Source of the DNA: Opitutia bacterium
GTDB taxonomy: Bacteria; Verrucomicrobiota; Verrucomicrobiia; Opitutales; Opitutaceae
DNA: 64,000 bases
NCBI GenBank assembly: GCA_016187945.1
Contig: JACPIT010000005.1
Span: 1,116,001 to 1,180,000 of the forward strand
Reading direction: 5' to 3'
Below the pieces are notes generated by a model that was not told the origin of the DNA, ran no database searches, and worked only from the letters and a program-made list of their open reading frames with translations. A program made the position numbers and the translations under genes. This document shows, in pieces, positions 1 through 10,400 of the stretch. The first letter of the stretch is position 1, and every line of letters begins with the position of its first letter.

Positions 1-1364
1 CCGCGCTTGCCCGGCATATCCTTGTGCCAGCGAGCCAACCATACTCGGCCATCGCGCAAGCAGATGGTTTCGCCGACCTGCAACTCGGCGAAGCGGGACG
101 GTGGCACGCGATAATCCCATTGCTCGTGCACGGAAGTGCTGGTTGTCCGTCCGCCGTCTCTTGAGTGATTCCTGCCGATCGTTTTCGTTTCGACCGTCAC
201 CTTGCGTTTGCCGATTTGCTCCGCCGCCCATTGTCGCGTTGCCGCGTGTCCCTGCGGGCCAAAAATCTTCAATCCGAGCAATCCACAAAAGCCTTCTCGC
301 GCAGTCTCGCCGATTCGATCGTCCAAGACTGCCAAATTTTGCGATAGCATGACTGACGTAACCTTGAACTCGCGCAAGACCGCCAGCTTTCGCATCAGTT
401 CACGGCTCACCGTTTCCTGACATTCATCGGAAATCAAAAACGAATAGTGCTTGCGCGCGCGCCGCGTTGCCGCCCGGCAGAAGCAAAACTGCATGATCGC
501 GTTGGCGATTCGACCTTCGGCCGAATTCAGCGTTGGCAAGCCGACCACGCAGATTTTCCCGTGCTCGAAAAGGTCGTCCATGGTGAACGTGGATTCGCCA
601 GCGAACAACTCCCGCAGTGGCGACCGGCGCAGGTGATCGAAGACGCTGGTAACCGTAGCGGCGAGGGAACCTTGCAGGCGGTCGCCGTGCGTCGGATACG
701 TCCGCGTAAAATACTCGACGGCCAGTCGAGCGTTCGAGTCGTTATCCCGCTTACGAGCCAGCGTCAGCGCGGCGGCAAGCGGGCTTCGTTGCCGCCATTG
801 AGGATCGTCGAGTTCCGCCATGCTATTGGCGCGGCCGTCGAACAATTCCGCCGCGAGCAACCAATCATGACGATCATAGGCAAGTCGGCAGAGCACGAAC
901 AGGTTTCGCAGGATGATGCTCAATTGTGCGCGCCAGAAGGCATCGTTTTCTCCGCCATCTCGCACACGTTCGGCGAGCACTTCGGCTAATTCCGAAACCA
1001 GCGCCGCTGCCTCGGCGCTGCTCGACTCGCGCAGCAACGGATTGAACGAATGGCGAGACCCCGGATTGAGAACGATCGAATCGCGGAGCCTTTCTTCACG
1101 TTCGCACACGGCGCGAAACTCCTCGATCTGAGACTCCTTGACGCAAAGGACCAATCCGCCTTGGCGATCGCGAAGTAGCGCGCGATACAGTGTTCGCCCC
1201 AACGTCGTTTTGCCCTTGTTGGTGCCGGCAAGAATAAGCACTGACTCGGTCAAATTGCGGCGGGTGAGATGCTGCCGATTGCCGAACTCCACGAGACGTT
1301 CATCTGCGGGGGCGGGCTGGGCGCCGATCGCGAGCCGTTCGATGAACTCGGCAACGGCGTTCAT
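1..1364 (-). CDS. VirD4/TraG/TraD-like coupling ATPase (partial, C-terminus cut by window edge)
   Basis: The frame stays open from an ATG at 1364 to the left edge, so at least 454 residues are encoded and the C-terminus is missing. A Walker A motif GTNKGKTT lies near residue 50. A Walker B-like FLISDECQ sits in the second half, followed by LREFKVTSVMLSQN, which matches the TraM-recognition/TraG-TraD C-terminal region. Such ATPases couple DNA substrates to type IV secretion in conjugation. The ATG overlaps the stop of the upstream gene by 4 bp (ATGA), so the two are translationally coupled in one operon with the ParA/TraL-like gene. A general AAA/HerA-like ATPase is the alternative, but the C-terminal motif favours a coupling protein. 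Confidence 0.7.
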   Translation of the reverse strand, partial: MNAVAEFIERLAIGAQPAPADERLVEFGNRQHLTRRNLTESVLILAGTNKGKTTLGRTLYRALLRDRQGGLVLCVKESQIEEFRAVCEREERLRDSIVLNPGSRHSFNPLLRESSSAEAAALVSELAEVLAERVRDGGENDAFWRAQLSIILRNLFVLCRLAYDRHDWLLAAELFDGRANSMAELDDPQWRQRSPLAAALTLARKRDNDSNARLAVEYFTRTYPTHGDRLQGSLAATVTSVFDHLRRSPLRELFAGESTFTMDDLFEHGKICVVGLPTLNSAEGRIANAIMQFCFCRAATRRARKHYSFLISDECQETVSRELMRKLAVLREFKVTSVMLSQNLAVLDDRIGETAREGFCGLLGLKIFGPQGHAATRQWAAEQIGKRKVTVETKTIGRNHSRDGGRTTSTSVHEQWDYRVPPSRFAELQVGETICLRDGRVWLARWHKDMPGKR

Positions 1365-2047
1365 CGGGAGCTTTCGGAGGGAAACAGAAAATCTGCGCCG
1401 ACGATGTAGCCTTGCGCATCCTTACGCCAAGCCGTGCCGCGCAATACGTGGGGCCCGGTAATGCTGAGTAGCTCCCCCTGATCGGTGCGCTTGATCGACG
1501 CGCCGATACCAGTCGCGTTTAGCTGATCGACGAACTCTTGCGCTTGTTGCGCCTCACGGTAACTCGACCAGAAAATCCCTGTGACCGCGCCGCAGCCGAG
1601 TAGGAAACCGAGGGCCATTAGCAGTGCCAGGCCGCCGACACGCGCTTGCCGGAGGCGCGCCAAACTGCGTTCGAATCGACCGAGTTCGGCGGTTTGCGCA
1701 ATCAGACCAGCTTCGACCTTATCGAGTGCGAGTGCTTTCCCCAAAGCGGGAATCTGCTGGCGCAGAAATTCCCGCAACATTTCGTCGCGTTGGTCGCTTT
1801 TCGCGGATGTTTGCGCGGCTAGGCGCTCAAGCCGCGTGTCAAATTCGCGCAACAGTTTTTCCCCGCTTACGACGATCGCTTGAGGGATCGTGTCGGCGTA
1901 AGCGGACGTAGCTTCAAACGCGACGAGCACCTTCGCGAAAATGCTATCGTTTCCGTTTTCGCTGATGGAATGAAGTGCTTCGCGCGCAGCCGGCCGCTTT
2001 TCTGGCGGGAGTGCCTGAATGCATTTTTCGAGATACGAGTCGGACAT
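1361..2047 (-). CDS. Membrane protein of the conjugation-like operon
   Basis: A 228-residue protein with a charged, probably helical N-terminal half (about residues 1-130), one clear membrane segment (LALLMALGFLLGCGAVTGIF, about 140-160) and a small C-terminal domain. No family recognised. It sits between the ParA/TraL-like ATPase (2-bp gap) and the coupling ATPase (4-bp overlap). This suggests it helps anchor or regulate a mobilization complex at the inner membrane, in the way MobB-type or relaxosome-accessory proteins do. That role rests on position and topology only. Confidence 0.6.
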   Translation of the reverse strand: MSDSYLEKCIQALPPEKRPAAREALHSISENGNDSIFAKVLVAFEATSAYADTIPQAIVVSGEKLLREFDTRLERLAAQTSAKSDQRDEMLREFLRQQIPALGKALALDKVEAGLIAQTAELGRFERSLARLRQARVGGLALLMALGFLLGCGAVTGIFWSSYREAQQAQEFVDQLNATGIGASIKRTDQGELLSITGPHVLRGTAWRKDAQGYIVGADFLFPSESSR

Positions 2048-2049
2048 GG

Positions 2050-2874
2050 TCAGAGGTTGTTCGAGTTGATTTTTGCTCCACGCTTAACCGGAGCCGCTGC
2101 AACAGTCGGTTTGTCAACCGGGGCGATCTTCGCGGCGAATTCGGTCGGCAGGAGTTGCCCGGCGATGCTGTCGAAACGTCGGAAAATGGTTCGCAACCAA
2201 TCCTCGACGACGAGTCGCACCATGCCATCGAGGGGTAGCGTTCGATTCGCGACCGCCTCGACGTGTGTGATCCCGCACCCCTGTTGTGCCTCCAATGCAG
2301 CGAGGTGATTGCGCGCCAAGGCGAGCAGCGGCGGGATTTCCAGCGATTCGGCTCCGAGGCGCAAGAGGTCCGCTTCGAGATCGGAACCGTCAAACATCCG
2401 TGTGCGCGGCTGGCGCGCAGGATTGCGGACGATGGCGTAATCAACGCCGGCGCCCAAGCGCGAAACCACCCCGTCGATGTCGGTCAATATCTCCAAATCG
2501 TCGCCGGGAAAGAGAAGGACGGTAATGCGTCCGCCTAACGTTGCGAACGTCTCCGGGAAGCGGATCATTTCCCACGCGCGCGCCGTTACGTCGCCCAAAT
2601 GTGCCCGCGGATCGGTCAGCGTAACCGACGTTTCTGAGGCGGTGCGCGCGAGTTTGATGATTTCGCTCTCGGGTTCAGGCCCCAACTCACGCATCGCTAC
2701 GGAGTCGGGAAACAGGCGCGAGAAATTGCGGTGGTCCGGGTCGAGGTCGTAGCCCCGCCATGGAACACCGCGTTGGTCGCAGTATTGGCCAAGCGCTGAA
2801 AAAAGCGTGCTTTTGCCGACCCCGCCGCGCGTCTGGAGGGATGTGATGTAGCGGTGCGCGATGGTGGTGCTCAT
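2050..2874 (-). CDS. ParA/MinD-type ATPase, TraL-like
   Basis: A 274-residue protein with a deviant Walker A motif TRGGVGKST near residue 15 and a switch-like GYDLDPDHRNFSRLF around residue 40, as in ParA/MinD/Soj ATPases. Plasmid TraL and StbB proteins with this fold occur in conjugation operons, and the neighbours here (membrane proteins and a coupling ATPase) fit that role better than chromosome partition. No ParB-like gene with a recognisable centromere is nearby, although the 228-residue DNA-binding candidate upstream could be a partner. The start overlaps the preceding small membrane protein gene by 4 bp. Confidence 0.75.
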   Translation of the reverse strand: MSTTIAHRYITSLQTRGGVGKSTLFSALGQYCDQRGVPWRGYDLDPDHRNFSRLFPDSVAMRELGPEPESEIIKLARTASETSVTLTDPRAHLGDVTARAWEMIRFPETFATLGGRITVLLFPGDDLEILTDIDGVVSRLGAGVDYAIVRNPARQPRTRMFDGSDLEADLLRLGAESLEIPPLLALARNHLAALEAQQGCGITHVEAVANRTLPLDGMVRLVVEDWLRTIFRRFDSIAGQLLPTEFAAKIAPVDKPTVAAAPVKRGAKINSNNL

Positions 2875-3143
2875 GCTTCACTCCCTTCCATCTTCTTTCG
2901 CGAACAATGTTGGGCGATTTCGACCAATCCGGTGCCGAGGCACGCGAGCCCAAGACCCACCACGAAAGGCCAGCTCGAATTCCATTCCAAGAAATTACGG
3001 GGGAAACGGAGACGCCCGAACCAATGCAGAGCATGGGGAACGGGGGCTCGGAACGCGTGGATCAGTAACGCGAGATAGTGGAGGCCCAGCACGAGCATCC
3101 AGAGAACGGCGGCGATTTGCGAGAGACGGCCAATGATTTTCAT
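2871..3143 (-). CDS. Small two-helix membrane protein
   Basis: 90 residues with two hydrophobic segments (about 7-28 and 60-78) and a basic, charged C-terminus. Family not recognised. Its stop overlaps the start of the ParA/TraL-like gene (ATGA), which places it firmly in the conjugation-like operon. It may be a membrane anchor or scaffold subunit; this is inference from context. Confidence 0.55.
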   Translation of the reverse strand: MKIIGRLSQIAAVLWMLVLGLHYLALLIHAFRAPVPHALHWFGRLRFPRNFLEWNSSWPFVVGLGLACLGTGLVEIAQHCSRKKMEGSEA

Positions 3144-3187
3144 AGGTAAGCGTCGGCGATTGTCAGCCGACGCTTACACGCATGGCG

Positions 3188-3874
3188 TCAACTGGCCCGT
3201 GAGGAATGCGAATAAGATGCGCGTTCCCGCACCTGATCGATGAAGCGACCTAGCCCTTCGATTTCGCCCATGGCGTGCCGACACACGTCCGGAGACCACG
3301 CGTGCCACGCTGGCTGCTCGCGCTGCAACAATCGCTCGACGGCACGCAACTCTCTCAACAACGCGAACGGGGCGGCTTCCGCAGCAGAGCGAACGGACCC
3401 TTGCACGGTCTTCTTCGAGGCACTGATGCGTCGACGCAGTTCGGCGCGGGAGAGATTTTCACTTTCGGCGAGCAGCAACCAGCGTTCAATTTCGTCCGGA
3501 TCGCTGAAAGACTTTCCTACTTCGCAGTGATGAGACCACGTCAGAGTATCGCGCCGGCGCGACAGAGGAATTCGGGCGCAAACTAGCTTTGCGTTGCGCA
3601 GAGTCGTCGCGTGGAGCCCGGCGGCGTGGGCATAATCGGCGATTCGCCCGCGGTATTTACCACCACCATAGGCGAGGGCGTCGCCGAGCCAAGCCACCAA
3701 TGTATCAGCGCCCTGTGTGACGCCACGAGTTGCTTGGGTGAGATGGCCGACCAATTGAGCCCAAGCCACGCGGTCAACGGAAGGGCGTAACTCGAGGCCA
3801 AGTTTACCAGCGAAAACAACGTGCTGCTCCGGCAGGCCCGCGCGAATGCTTTCCAGATCACACCGCATAGTCAC
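3188..3874 (-). CDS. Putative plasmid/phage-type DNA-binding protein
   Basis: 228 residues. The middle contains a pattern seen in small mobile-element proteins: WLGDALAYGGGKYRGRIADY, then a helix-turn-helix-like stretch with TLRNAKLVCARIP and LTWSHHCEVGKS. This is a layout I associate with plasmid or phage regulatory and partition proteins, but I cannot name a family with certainty. The gene starts inside the end of the upstream 137-residue gene (4-bp overlap) and is followed after 44 bp by the membrane protein gene. A role in regulating or marking the transfer region is plausible and unproven. Confidence 0.5.
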   Translation of the reverse strand: MTMRCDLESIRAGLPEQHVVFAGKLGLELRPSVDRVAWAQLVGHLTQATRGVTQGADTLVAWLGDALAYGGGKYRGRIADYAHAAGLHATTLRNAKLVCARIPLSRRRDTLTWSHHCEVGKSFSDPDEIERWLLLAESENLSRAELRRRISASKKTVQGSVRSAAEAAPFALLRELRAVERLLQREQPAWHAWSPDVCRHAMGEIEGLGRFIDQVRERASYSHSSRAS

Positions 3875-4284
3875 AATTCATTTCGTGGCTTTTGTGGAGG
3901 GAGATTTAGCCGCGTCCGCATCGCCTCCACCTCCTGACGAAACCATTCGTGACTCACACCGTGACGGCTCGCGTAGTCCCGGAGACTCCCTATCTCATAT
4001 TCCGCGATTCCGGTCGCGTGAATGAACACATCGACTGCGCGACTGCGATCTTTCGCCCCGGCCAATTCGTAGGCGATGTCCTTGGCGACTCGCAGCGATT
4101 CCCGCTCTGAAGGCGGGGCATTGCCGCACAGAAGCTCGCGCAGTCTCTCTAGAATTCCCCACCTTGCAGCATCGCGGATGATTTCCTCGGCGGTGTCGAA
4201 CGAGGAATAGTCGGCTTCTACATGTGGGATGTGCTTCCTTCCGGCTTCGCCAGAGTCAGCGTCTGCACGATACGTCTTGGTCAT
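3871..4284 (-). CDS. Hypothetical protein with C-terminal HTH-like segment
   Basis: 137 residues, mainly helical and charged. Near the C-terminus the stretch YASRHGVSHEWFRQEVEAMR resembles a helix-turn-helix. No family recognised. It overlaps the next gene by 4 bp (ATGA) and is the first gene of the tightly coupled part of the minus-strand operon, so an autoregulatory role is possible. Confidence 0.5.
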   Translation of the reverse strand: MTKTYRADADSGEAGRKHIPHVEADYSSFDTAEEIIRDAARWGILERLRELLCGNAPPSERESLRVAKDIAYELAGAKDRSRAVDVFIHATGIAEYEIGSLRDYASRHGVSHEWFRQEVEAMRTRLNLPPQKPRNEL

Positions 4285-4352
4285 GCCGGCAAAATCGGCA
4301 CGCCGGGTCGCGCTTCAACACCGCGAAAGTTATTTTGGAGACCGCGCCCGCG

Positions 4353-5603
4353 TTACCTTGGCCTCGCGGCGTCTTTCGCACGCTCAACGTTTGCCCACCA
4401 GTCCTTCCGATGCCGTTCCCAATCCTCTCGTGAATACCGTTCGTGTGTCATCGGTTTGAAATCGAGGCGCACCTGATCTCTTTGCGCAAGGCACCAACAG
4501 AGATCGTTGATCGCGGCATCGAATTCGCGCGGATCTCTTCCGATTCCGGGACCATGTTTCTTGCTTCGCCGGGACGGGCTAAATGCTTCTCGACGATCCC
4601 AGTTCGTGCGCCAGGGGTTGCAAGGATGGTCGACTCCTCCATGTCGAACTACCCACTTCTCGACGCCACGATCTTCGGCTCGCAGCCGCGCGCGCATTTG
4701 CTTTATTGCCTTTGCCTTGATCCCGCCGGGGACAGCCCAATCGTTTGCTGACTCGCCAAACAGCTCCTCCGCAACGGCGTCCCATTTCTTTTTCGACTCA
4801 GACTTGCGACGTTTGATTTCACCAACTACATTGGGATCGCGTAACGCGATTCGGTGTATTCCCCGGTCAATTGTCTGTCGGACAGACGCTGTGACGACTT
4901 TCGCAAATGATTCCCACCAATCGAAATGGAGGTTCTTCAGAAAAAATGTAGCGCCGCTTACTTGGAGCATTGACCCGGAGCCGAGGCTGAACAGCGACTC
5001 TCGTTTTTGCATTTCTGCTAGCTTCAATTTATAACGCGAGCTCTCGAAGAATCGCTCCCTCTCGATTGACGTTCGTTTGCGTGAAGCCTCCATTGCAGAT
5101 TGAACCGCAATGTAATGTTTTACTAATTTGGCATGTTGCTTTTTAAACAACTTTAATTCCGACGTCCTCCACGGATATTCTTTCCACCATCCGAAATGCT
5201 CGTTTACCGGGCTCCGTGGCAAGGGTCGATATGCTTCAACTAGTTGGGTTACCGCTCGGCCGCTGTAGTATTCTGTTCTTTCAAACTGCAAAAGCGCATC
5301 ATAAGCGGACTGTTCTTCGCGCACGCGCTTATCATGCTGAAGGGATGCCGCGTGATAACGTCGGTCTATTGATAGTTCAGTCGCAGCTATATGATTCTTT
5401 CGTTCGATGTTATTCTGGCGCATCTCATATACTGCCGCTTTAACCACCACGCTCAGTTCGTGCGCCAACGAGACTCGAAGATCACCTAGATATGGCTCGG
5501 GAATTTGTGCTAGCGCGGGCGGCATGCCAATCTGGTCAATCGTCTTTGCGACGAGCGGGAAGGTGTAGCCGGTCAAATTGACGTGATGGAACTGGACGCT
5601 CAT
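4353..5603 (-). CDS. Hypothetical island protein, 416 residues
   Basis: A large basic protein with long helical, coiled-coil-prone stretches (about residues 55-200) and a tryptophan- and arginine-rich C-terminus (CNPWRTNWDRREAF, EDWERHRKDWWANVERAKDA). No signal peptide, membrane segment or nucleotide-binding motif is visible. It lies 68 bp upstream of the conjugation-like cluster on the same strand. I do not recognise it. A nucleic-acid-binding mobilization accessory protein would fit its charge and place, but there is no direct evidence. Confidence 0.5.
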   Translation of the reverse strand: MSVQFHHVNLTGYTFPLVAKTIDQIGMPPALAQIPEPYLGDLRVSLAHELSVVVKAAVYEMRQNNIERKNHIAATELSIDRRYHAASLQHDKRVREEQSAYDALLQFERTEYYSGRAVTQLVEAYRPLPRSPVNEHFGWWKEYPWRTSELKLFKKQHAKLVKHYIAVQSAMEASRKRTSIERERFFESSRYKLKLAEMQKRESLFSLGSGSMLQVSGATFFLKNLHFDWWESFAKVVTASVRQTIDRGIHRIALRDPNVVGEIKRRKSESKKKWDAVAEELFGESANDWAVPGGIKAKAIKQMRARLRAEDRGVEKWVVRHGGVDHPCNPWRTNWDRREAFSPSRRSKKHGPGIGRDPREFDAAINDLCWCLAQRDQVRLDFKPMTHERYSREDWERHRKDWWANVERAKDAARPR

Positions 5604-5697
5604 GCTCTTTCACAAATCGGCTAAACCCTCGCAAACTCAAGGCCTAGAACACTCGTTCGCCAGATGGATGTCCCGCGGAGAGGTGAAAGGCGGCGTG

Positions 5698-5940
5698 CTA
5701 CCGCATTCGACGGGCTGTTCGCTCCACATCCGCCATGAACTTGGCCACCGATACCTTGAGCGCCTGACAGAGCAGGAAGATCGTTTGCAGGCTCGGGTTA
5801 CGTCGACCGCGTTCGAGATTGCCCAAGGCGTTCAAATGCATGCCTGCTTCCATCGCCAATTTCATTTGGCTCCAATCCTTGCGCAGGCGGTATCTGCGCA
5901 GCACGCGACCGAATACGTCAGGAAGGTGGACCTTGGACAC
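5698..5940 (-). CDS. XRE-family (Cro/CI-type) transcriptional regulator
   Basis: 80 residues that are almost entirely one HTH-XRE domain: FGRVLRRYRLRKDWSQMKLA, then GMHLNALGNLERGRRNPSL, then IFLLCQALKVSVAKFM. These small regulators usually bind an operator by their own promoter and control excision, transfer or cargo genes of mobile elements. It is the first gene of the minus-strand block and divergent from the exported-protein operon starting at 6153, so the 212-bp gap between them is the likely operator region. The target is unknown. Confidence 0.85.
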   Translation of the reverse strand: MSKVHLPDVFGRVLRRYRLRKDWSQMKLAMEAGMHLNALGNLERGRRNPSLQTIFLLCQALKVSVAKFMADVERTARRMR

Positions 5941-6152
5941 GCGCCAAGATTACCAATTGGCTCCGCTAAAAAGATACACCTCTTAGGCGGCACCAAAATA
6001 GTGTGCAATGCCCGAGCCGATGGCAGCCAGTTGCACTATCCTGTTCACTGGCCTAGGTGACGCGAAACGTTTTCGGGTTGCATCCTTCGTGGGACGTTAA
6101 TCAACCTTGGCGTGCCGTGCCAAGGGCCATTGGTGCGGTTTAATTTCCTCTC

Positions 6153-6887
6153 ATGAAAATATCCCTCGGGACGGGGTGGCCCCTTTGCGCGTGTGCATCT
6201 CTGCTGCTGGCGTTACCAGCAGCGGCACAGGTAAGCGTGGCAGGTTCCAAGCCCAAATTCGATGTGCTCGCACGCAAGGTAGAAAAGCACGGCGATCACA
6301 CGGTTACCTTGGTGCGTGTGAAGCCGCCGATTCTCCCGAAGACACCCGCACCTGCGCCACAGCCTGAACCAACGGCGGAAGAGCAAGCGATCGCGGTCCG
6401 ACGGGCGGGCAAATCCTACGAATCGATCGCCCTCACTGCCGATGTCTACGTCGGAACGCACACGGTGACGGAATTGTCATGGATGGAGGAAGGCGTGACT
6501 TATCGTGCGCTCTCGAACGTCGATTTTCGGCTGCTCACCCAACTCGCCGACGTTGAGACCAAAGATTCGGTGTATCTCTGGTTTCCGTTCGTGTGTGCCG
6601 CCGAGGGCGAAATGCCAGACGGTATCGGGACGGACGATTTGAAGAAGCTCAATCCGAACCACGCCGACTACGTTTTCCTCGGTTCGGCGAAAGAACAGAA
6701 ATCGGCTGCGAAGGGCCTCGACTTGCTCGACTACATGCACGCCTACGCGCAACTCAACAGAGAGAAACTGAAAGGCGACTTAGCGAAGCGTGAAGCTGAC
6801 GAGTTGGCGGCAGAGGAGAAGCGCAAGAACTCGCCACCGCCGAGTCCGGTAATCACTTTCTGGTTGGAAACGGGGGCGAAGCGATGA
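6153..6887 (+). CDS. Exported hypothetical protein upstream of Rhs
   Basis: 244 residues starting with a Sec signal peptide (WPLCACASLLLALPAAAQ, cleavage probably after AAAQ). A proline-rich linker (about 50-75) and a charged helical C-terminus rich in Lys and Glu follow. Family not recognised. Its stop overlaps the start of the next exported protein (ATGA). The two, with the Rhs gene behind them, form one run of secreted products, so an accessory function for surface display or maturation of the Rhs protein is a reasonable guess. Confidence 0.6.
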   Translation: MKISLGTGWPLCACASLLLALPAAAQVSVAGSKPKFDVLARKVEKHGDHTVTLVRVKPPILPKTPAPAPQPEPTAEEQAIAVRRAGKSYESIALTADVYVGTHTVTELSWMEEGVTYRALSNVDFRLLTQLADVETKDSVYLWFPFVCAAEGEMPDGIGTDDLKKLNPNHADYVFLGSAKEQKSAAKGLDLLDYMHAYAQLNREKLKGDLAKREADELAAEEKRKNSPPPSPVITFWLETGAKR

Positions 6888-7450
6888 ACGCCGCGCGTAT
6901 TCGATGCATGGCTTTTCTGGCGACGTTCGCGTTGATCGCGCTCCCTCATGCTTCGTCACAAATGGCGACCGACCTCAACATGGGGGCAACGATGTCGGTC
7001 GGCGATACCGACCCACCGACATGGCGTTTCAGTTGGTGGGGGCGCTCCGGTCGCCACTACCTCGTGCAGGTCTCGCTCGATCTGCAGACGTGGAGTTTCC
7101 TGCCGGCAACAAATCCGAGCGGCTCGGATGCGCCCATTACGGCCGTGGCGGCGGTCGACTACGATCCAACGGGAATGAACAGCAACGCCGATGCTCCGAA
7201 ATTGTTCTTCCGCGCAATCGAATTTGATCCGAGCAGTCCGTCGACTGCGGCGAGTGACGCAGATAGTAACGGCATCCCCGACGAGTGGGAGCGTTATTAC
7301 TTTGGCGCGACAGGCGTTAGCCCGAATGTCGCTCCGGATAGCGACGGTGTGCCTGCGCTGGTCAAATTCCGTCTCGGACTCAAGTCGGGTGCCTCAGCCG
7401 TCAGCACGTCGGCGGCCACGACCGAGTTGAAAGTGCATTTCCCCAACTGA
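6884..7450 (+). CDS. Exported protein with thrombospondin-3-like calcium motif
   Basis: 188 residues with a signal peptide (CMAFLATFALIALPHASSQ). The middle (RFSWWGRSGRHYLVQVSLDL) resembles the small beta-domain common in Verrucomicrobia that precedes 'DADSNGIPDEWERYYFG', a thrombospondin type-3-like calcium-binding motif present here around residues 125-145. The protein probably sits outside the membrane, perhaps as an adhesive or structural partner. It is coupled to the gene upstream (4-bp overlap) and lies 38 bp before the Rhs gene. Confidence 0.6.
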   Translation: MNAARIRCMAFLATFALIALPHASSQMATDLNMGATMSVGDTDPPTWRFSWWGRSGRHYLVQVSLDLQTWSFLPATNPSGSDAPITAVAAVDYDPTGMNSNADAPKLFFRAIEFDPSSPSTAASDADSNGIPDEWERYYFGATGVSPNVAPDSDGVPALVKFRLGLKSGASAVSTSAATTELKVHFPN

Positions 7451-7488
7451 ACGGGCGCCTCGCATCTACGGCGTTCCTTTTCTACTTC

Positions 7489-10400
7489 ATGAAAATGCTT
7501 CGTTTTATCGTGCCTTTCCTCGCGCTCGCGGTGTTTCTGCGTGGACAGCAGTTCGACAATCCCGTTTCGATCCCCATTTCCTATTACGGCGAGACGTTCA
7601 AAACGCTATTTGGGACGAGTTCGTTTTCTTTCGGATCAGAAATTGGCGAGACTACCACCGCGAGCGCCGGCGGTGCCGCCGGGTTCGCCTTCTATTCACC
7701 GCTGAAACAAGCCACCCTCGTGCCCGGAAAAGAATATGTGGTCAAGGTGCTGTTCAGTAACCTCAATTTCGTAAACATCCATTTCAACACTCCGGCGAAC
7801 ACGACCCTATATGTTAACGGTTTCAAAAGCCGGACAATTTGGGGAGGTGGTAACGGCACGACCACGACGTTCCGTCTTCGCCTGGAGGCGGGGGCCGACA
7901 TCGTGAACAGCCTAGCGGGCCATCGCAGCGGTGACTGCACGTCAATCGTCGAAGATAAGCCTATTTGGTATCTTGGCCTCGGATCATTGCGAAACGGGCA
8001 ACTTGCCGGAGCGCTCGGCATTCGGGCGGCGGACATCTCGGACGACCTATTCACGACATCCGCGTTGCTTTGCGATTCCGTCGCCGATGACGAAGTCACG
8101 ACCGAGCGCACCAACGGCTACATCACCAAGGTGACTTCTCCCGAAGCGGTCGTGACTGTCGACGCGTATGATGCGAGCAGCAGCTCTTACGGTATCCGAG
8201 TATTCACGAAGAATGATCTGGTTACTCCCTATGTCACCTACACGATCCGTAAGCAGACCGTTCTCGACGCCAATGGTGCGACAATAGGAACGGGAGTCCG
8301 CATTGACCGAGCCGAAGACTCAAAAACATGGTCAACGCTCCTCAAAAAGGTTGGAGGAACCTGGACCCTGTATGACTGGCGCGTAACCAGCCCCACTGCC
8401 GATCTCGATACTGCGAATCCAATTGTGACGGTGGTGGCGGGAACGACGTCCACAGTGAACTACGGCGCGGCAACGGGACTCACGATTAAGCAGAAGACTT
8501 ACACGACCGTTAATTCGCAAACGGAGCTTGGCGAAGTCGTGTTAGGCACCGGCGTTATCTACGCACCTAAGACGAGCTATAGCTATTACACTGATTCGAC
8601 GGGTGACAATTGGTCGGGAGCGCTGAAGACGCTCGATGATCCAGCAGGTGGTTGGACGAAATACGACTACTACAACACCGCGAATAACTCCATCGCCGGA
8701 CAAGTGAAGCGAGTTTACCGCCCCTGGCTCGATGAGGTTGCTGATGCCGCGAGCGCGACCACGAGCAACTGCGAGGTCGATACCTACACCTACACGGCGA
8801 ACTATGATGGCACAACGAGCGCAGTGGCGTCGCGAGAAACTACCATTAAGGGAACGACCGTTGCGAAGAGCACGTGGGATTACAATTGGGGGTTCTCTGC
8901 CGACACGAACGGGCACAAGATCGCGCAGATCGTCGAACATGCACACACACAAAGCTCCGTCACGAATTCGCTGACGACAACGACGCTGGCGTATCGGGAA
9001 GACGACAGCGCTTCCTTTTTCTGGGGCAAGCTTCACGCGGTCACACGACCGAACGGCAGCAAGGACGCTTACGGGTATTTCGCGGGAACATGGGACGCTG
9101 CCAGTAAATCGTTCACCGCCTCCGCTAGCGGAAATGACCGGCTGATTCTGAGCTTCCATGGCCAAACGACGGCTGGCCCAGGTGCTCAAGGTATCTCGCT
9201 CAGTTCGTGGAGCGTGTCGAATATCTCGTGGGCGATCGACAGCGTCTACATGCTGCCGAACCGTTCGACGGTCTCTGAGACTGTAATCGATGCCGCGGGG
9301 CACGCTGTTTTTGCCGCCGAAAACGTCTTCGTTCATTCGCCTCAAGGAGTTGATTCGCTCGAGCGAATCAGTGCTACGGCATTCACTTTCGACTCACACA
9401 ACCGCCTCTACCAAAAATCCGATGTGATTCGTTCGACAGTCGAAACCTACCTCTATGAGGGCGATCGACTCGATACGCTCACCGCGGCCGATGGCGTGGT
9501 GACGAAATACAAATACGACGACTTTCTTCGGCTTGAGACGACGACGATCGGGGATGGCGGCACGGCAGAGTATCCTGCCAAGATTCGCTCAACCGCTTAC
9601 GATGCGGCCAATCGCGCGCAAAGCACCTACACGTGCTCGTGCGGCACTGCGGCTGTTTCGTTCACGTATGACAACGCAGGTCGCGTCGAGCACAAGAAGG
9701 AGCGATCCCCGAATTCCGGCGAGGAACTCGACACAGCCTACGTTTACCCGAATGCCACAACGACCGAGGTCACTCTGCCGACGAAGGCAACTCGGAATGA
9801 GTCGCACTATCTGGACGGTAGGCCCAAAGCGGTGACCGGTTCGGCACAGCCGGCAACGAGCTACAGCTACACCGTAAATTCGACGGGGTTGAATGTCACC
9901 CGCATAGACGGCGACGCTACCGTGAACACCTGGACCACGACACAGTCCGATTGGCTCGGGCGAACCACGCAATCCACTCGCCCGACCTACGGGTGGAATT
10001 CGACAGATGCGAAGACGAAAACGGTAACGGTGGAATCTACCTACGACACCACGACCGGCGAATTGACGAAGCAGACGACGACCGACGACGCTGCGATTGC
10101 CAAGTTACTGCCGGACCATCTCTTCGTCTACGGCTATCCCGGGTTGATGACCGCAGAAGGTTCCGATCTCGATAGCAACGGTTCGCTGGAAACCACAACG
10201 AACGATCGTTTCCGGTCGCTCGATGCCTACTACAGCAAAGACGCGAGCGGCTGGACAGCAGTCGCCACAGCCACGGGCTACGCGATCCTCAACGACGAGA
10301 CTGCCACGCAGTTGAAGAAAACAACGGCGCGCTTGACCGGATTCAGCGGCGGGCAGACAGCCGAAACCGTTGCGACGGATGCGAACGGTCGTTCGACCAC

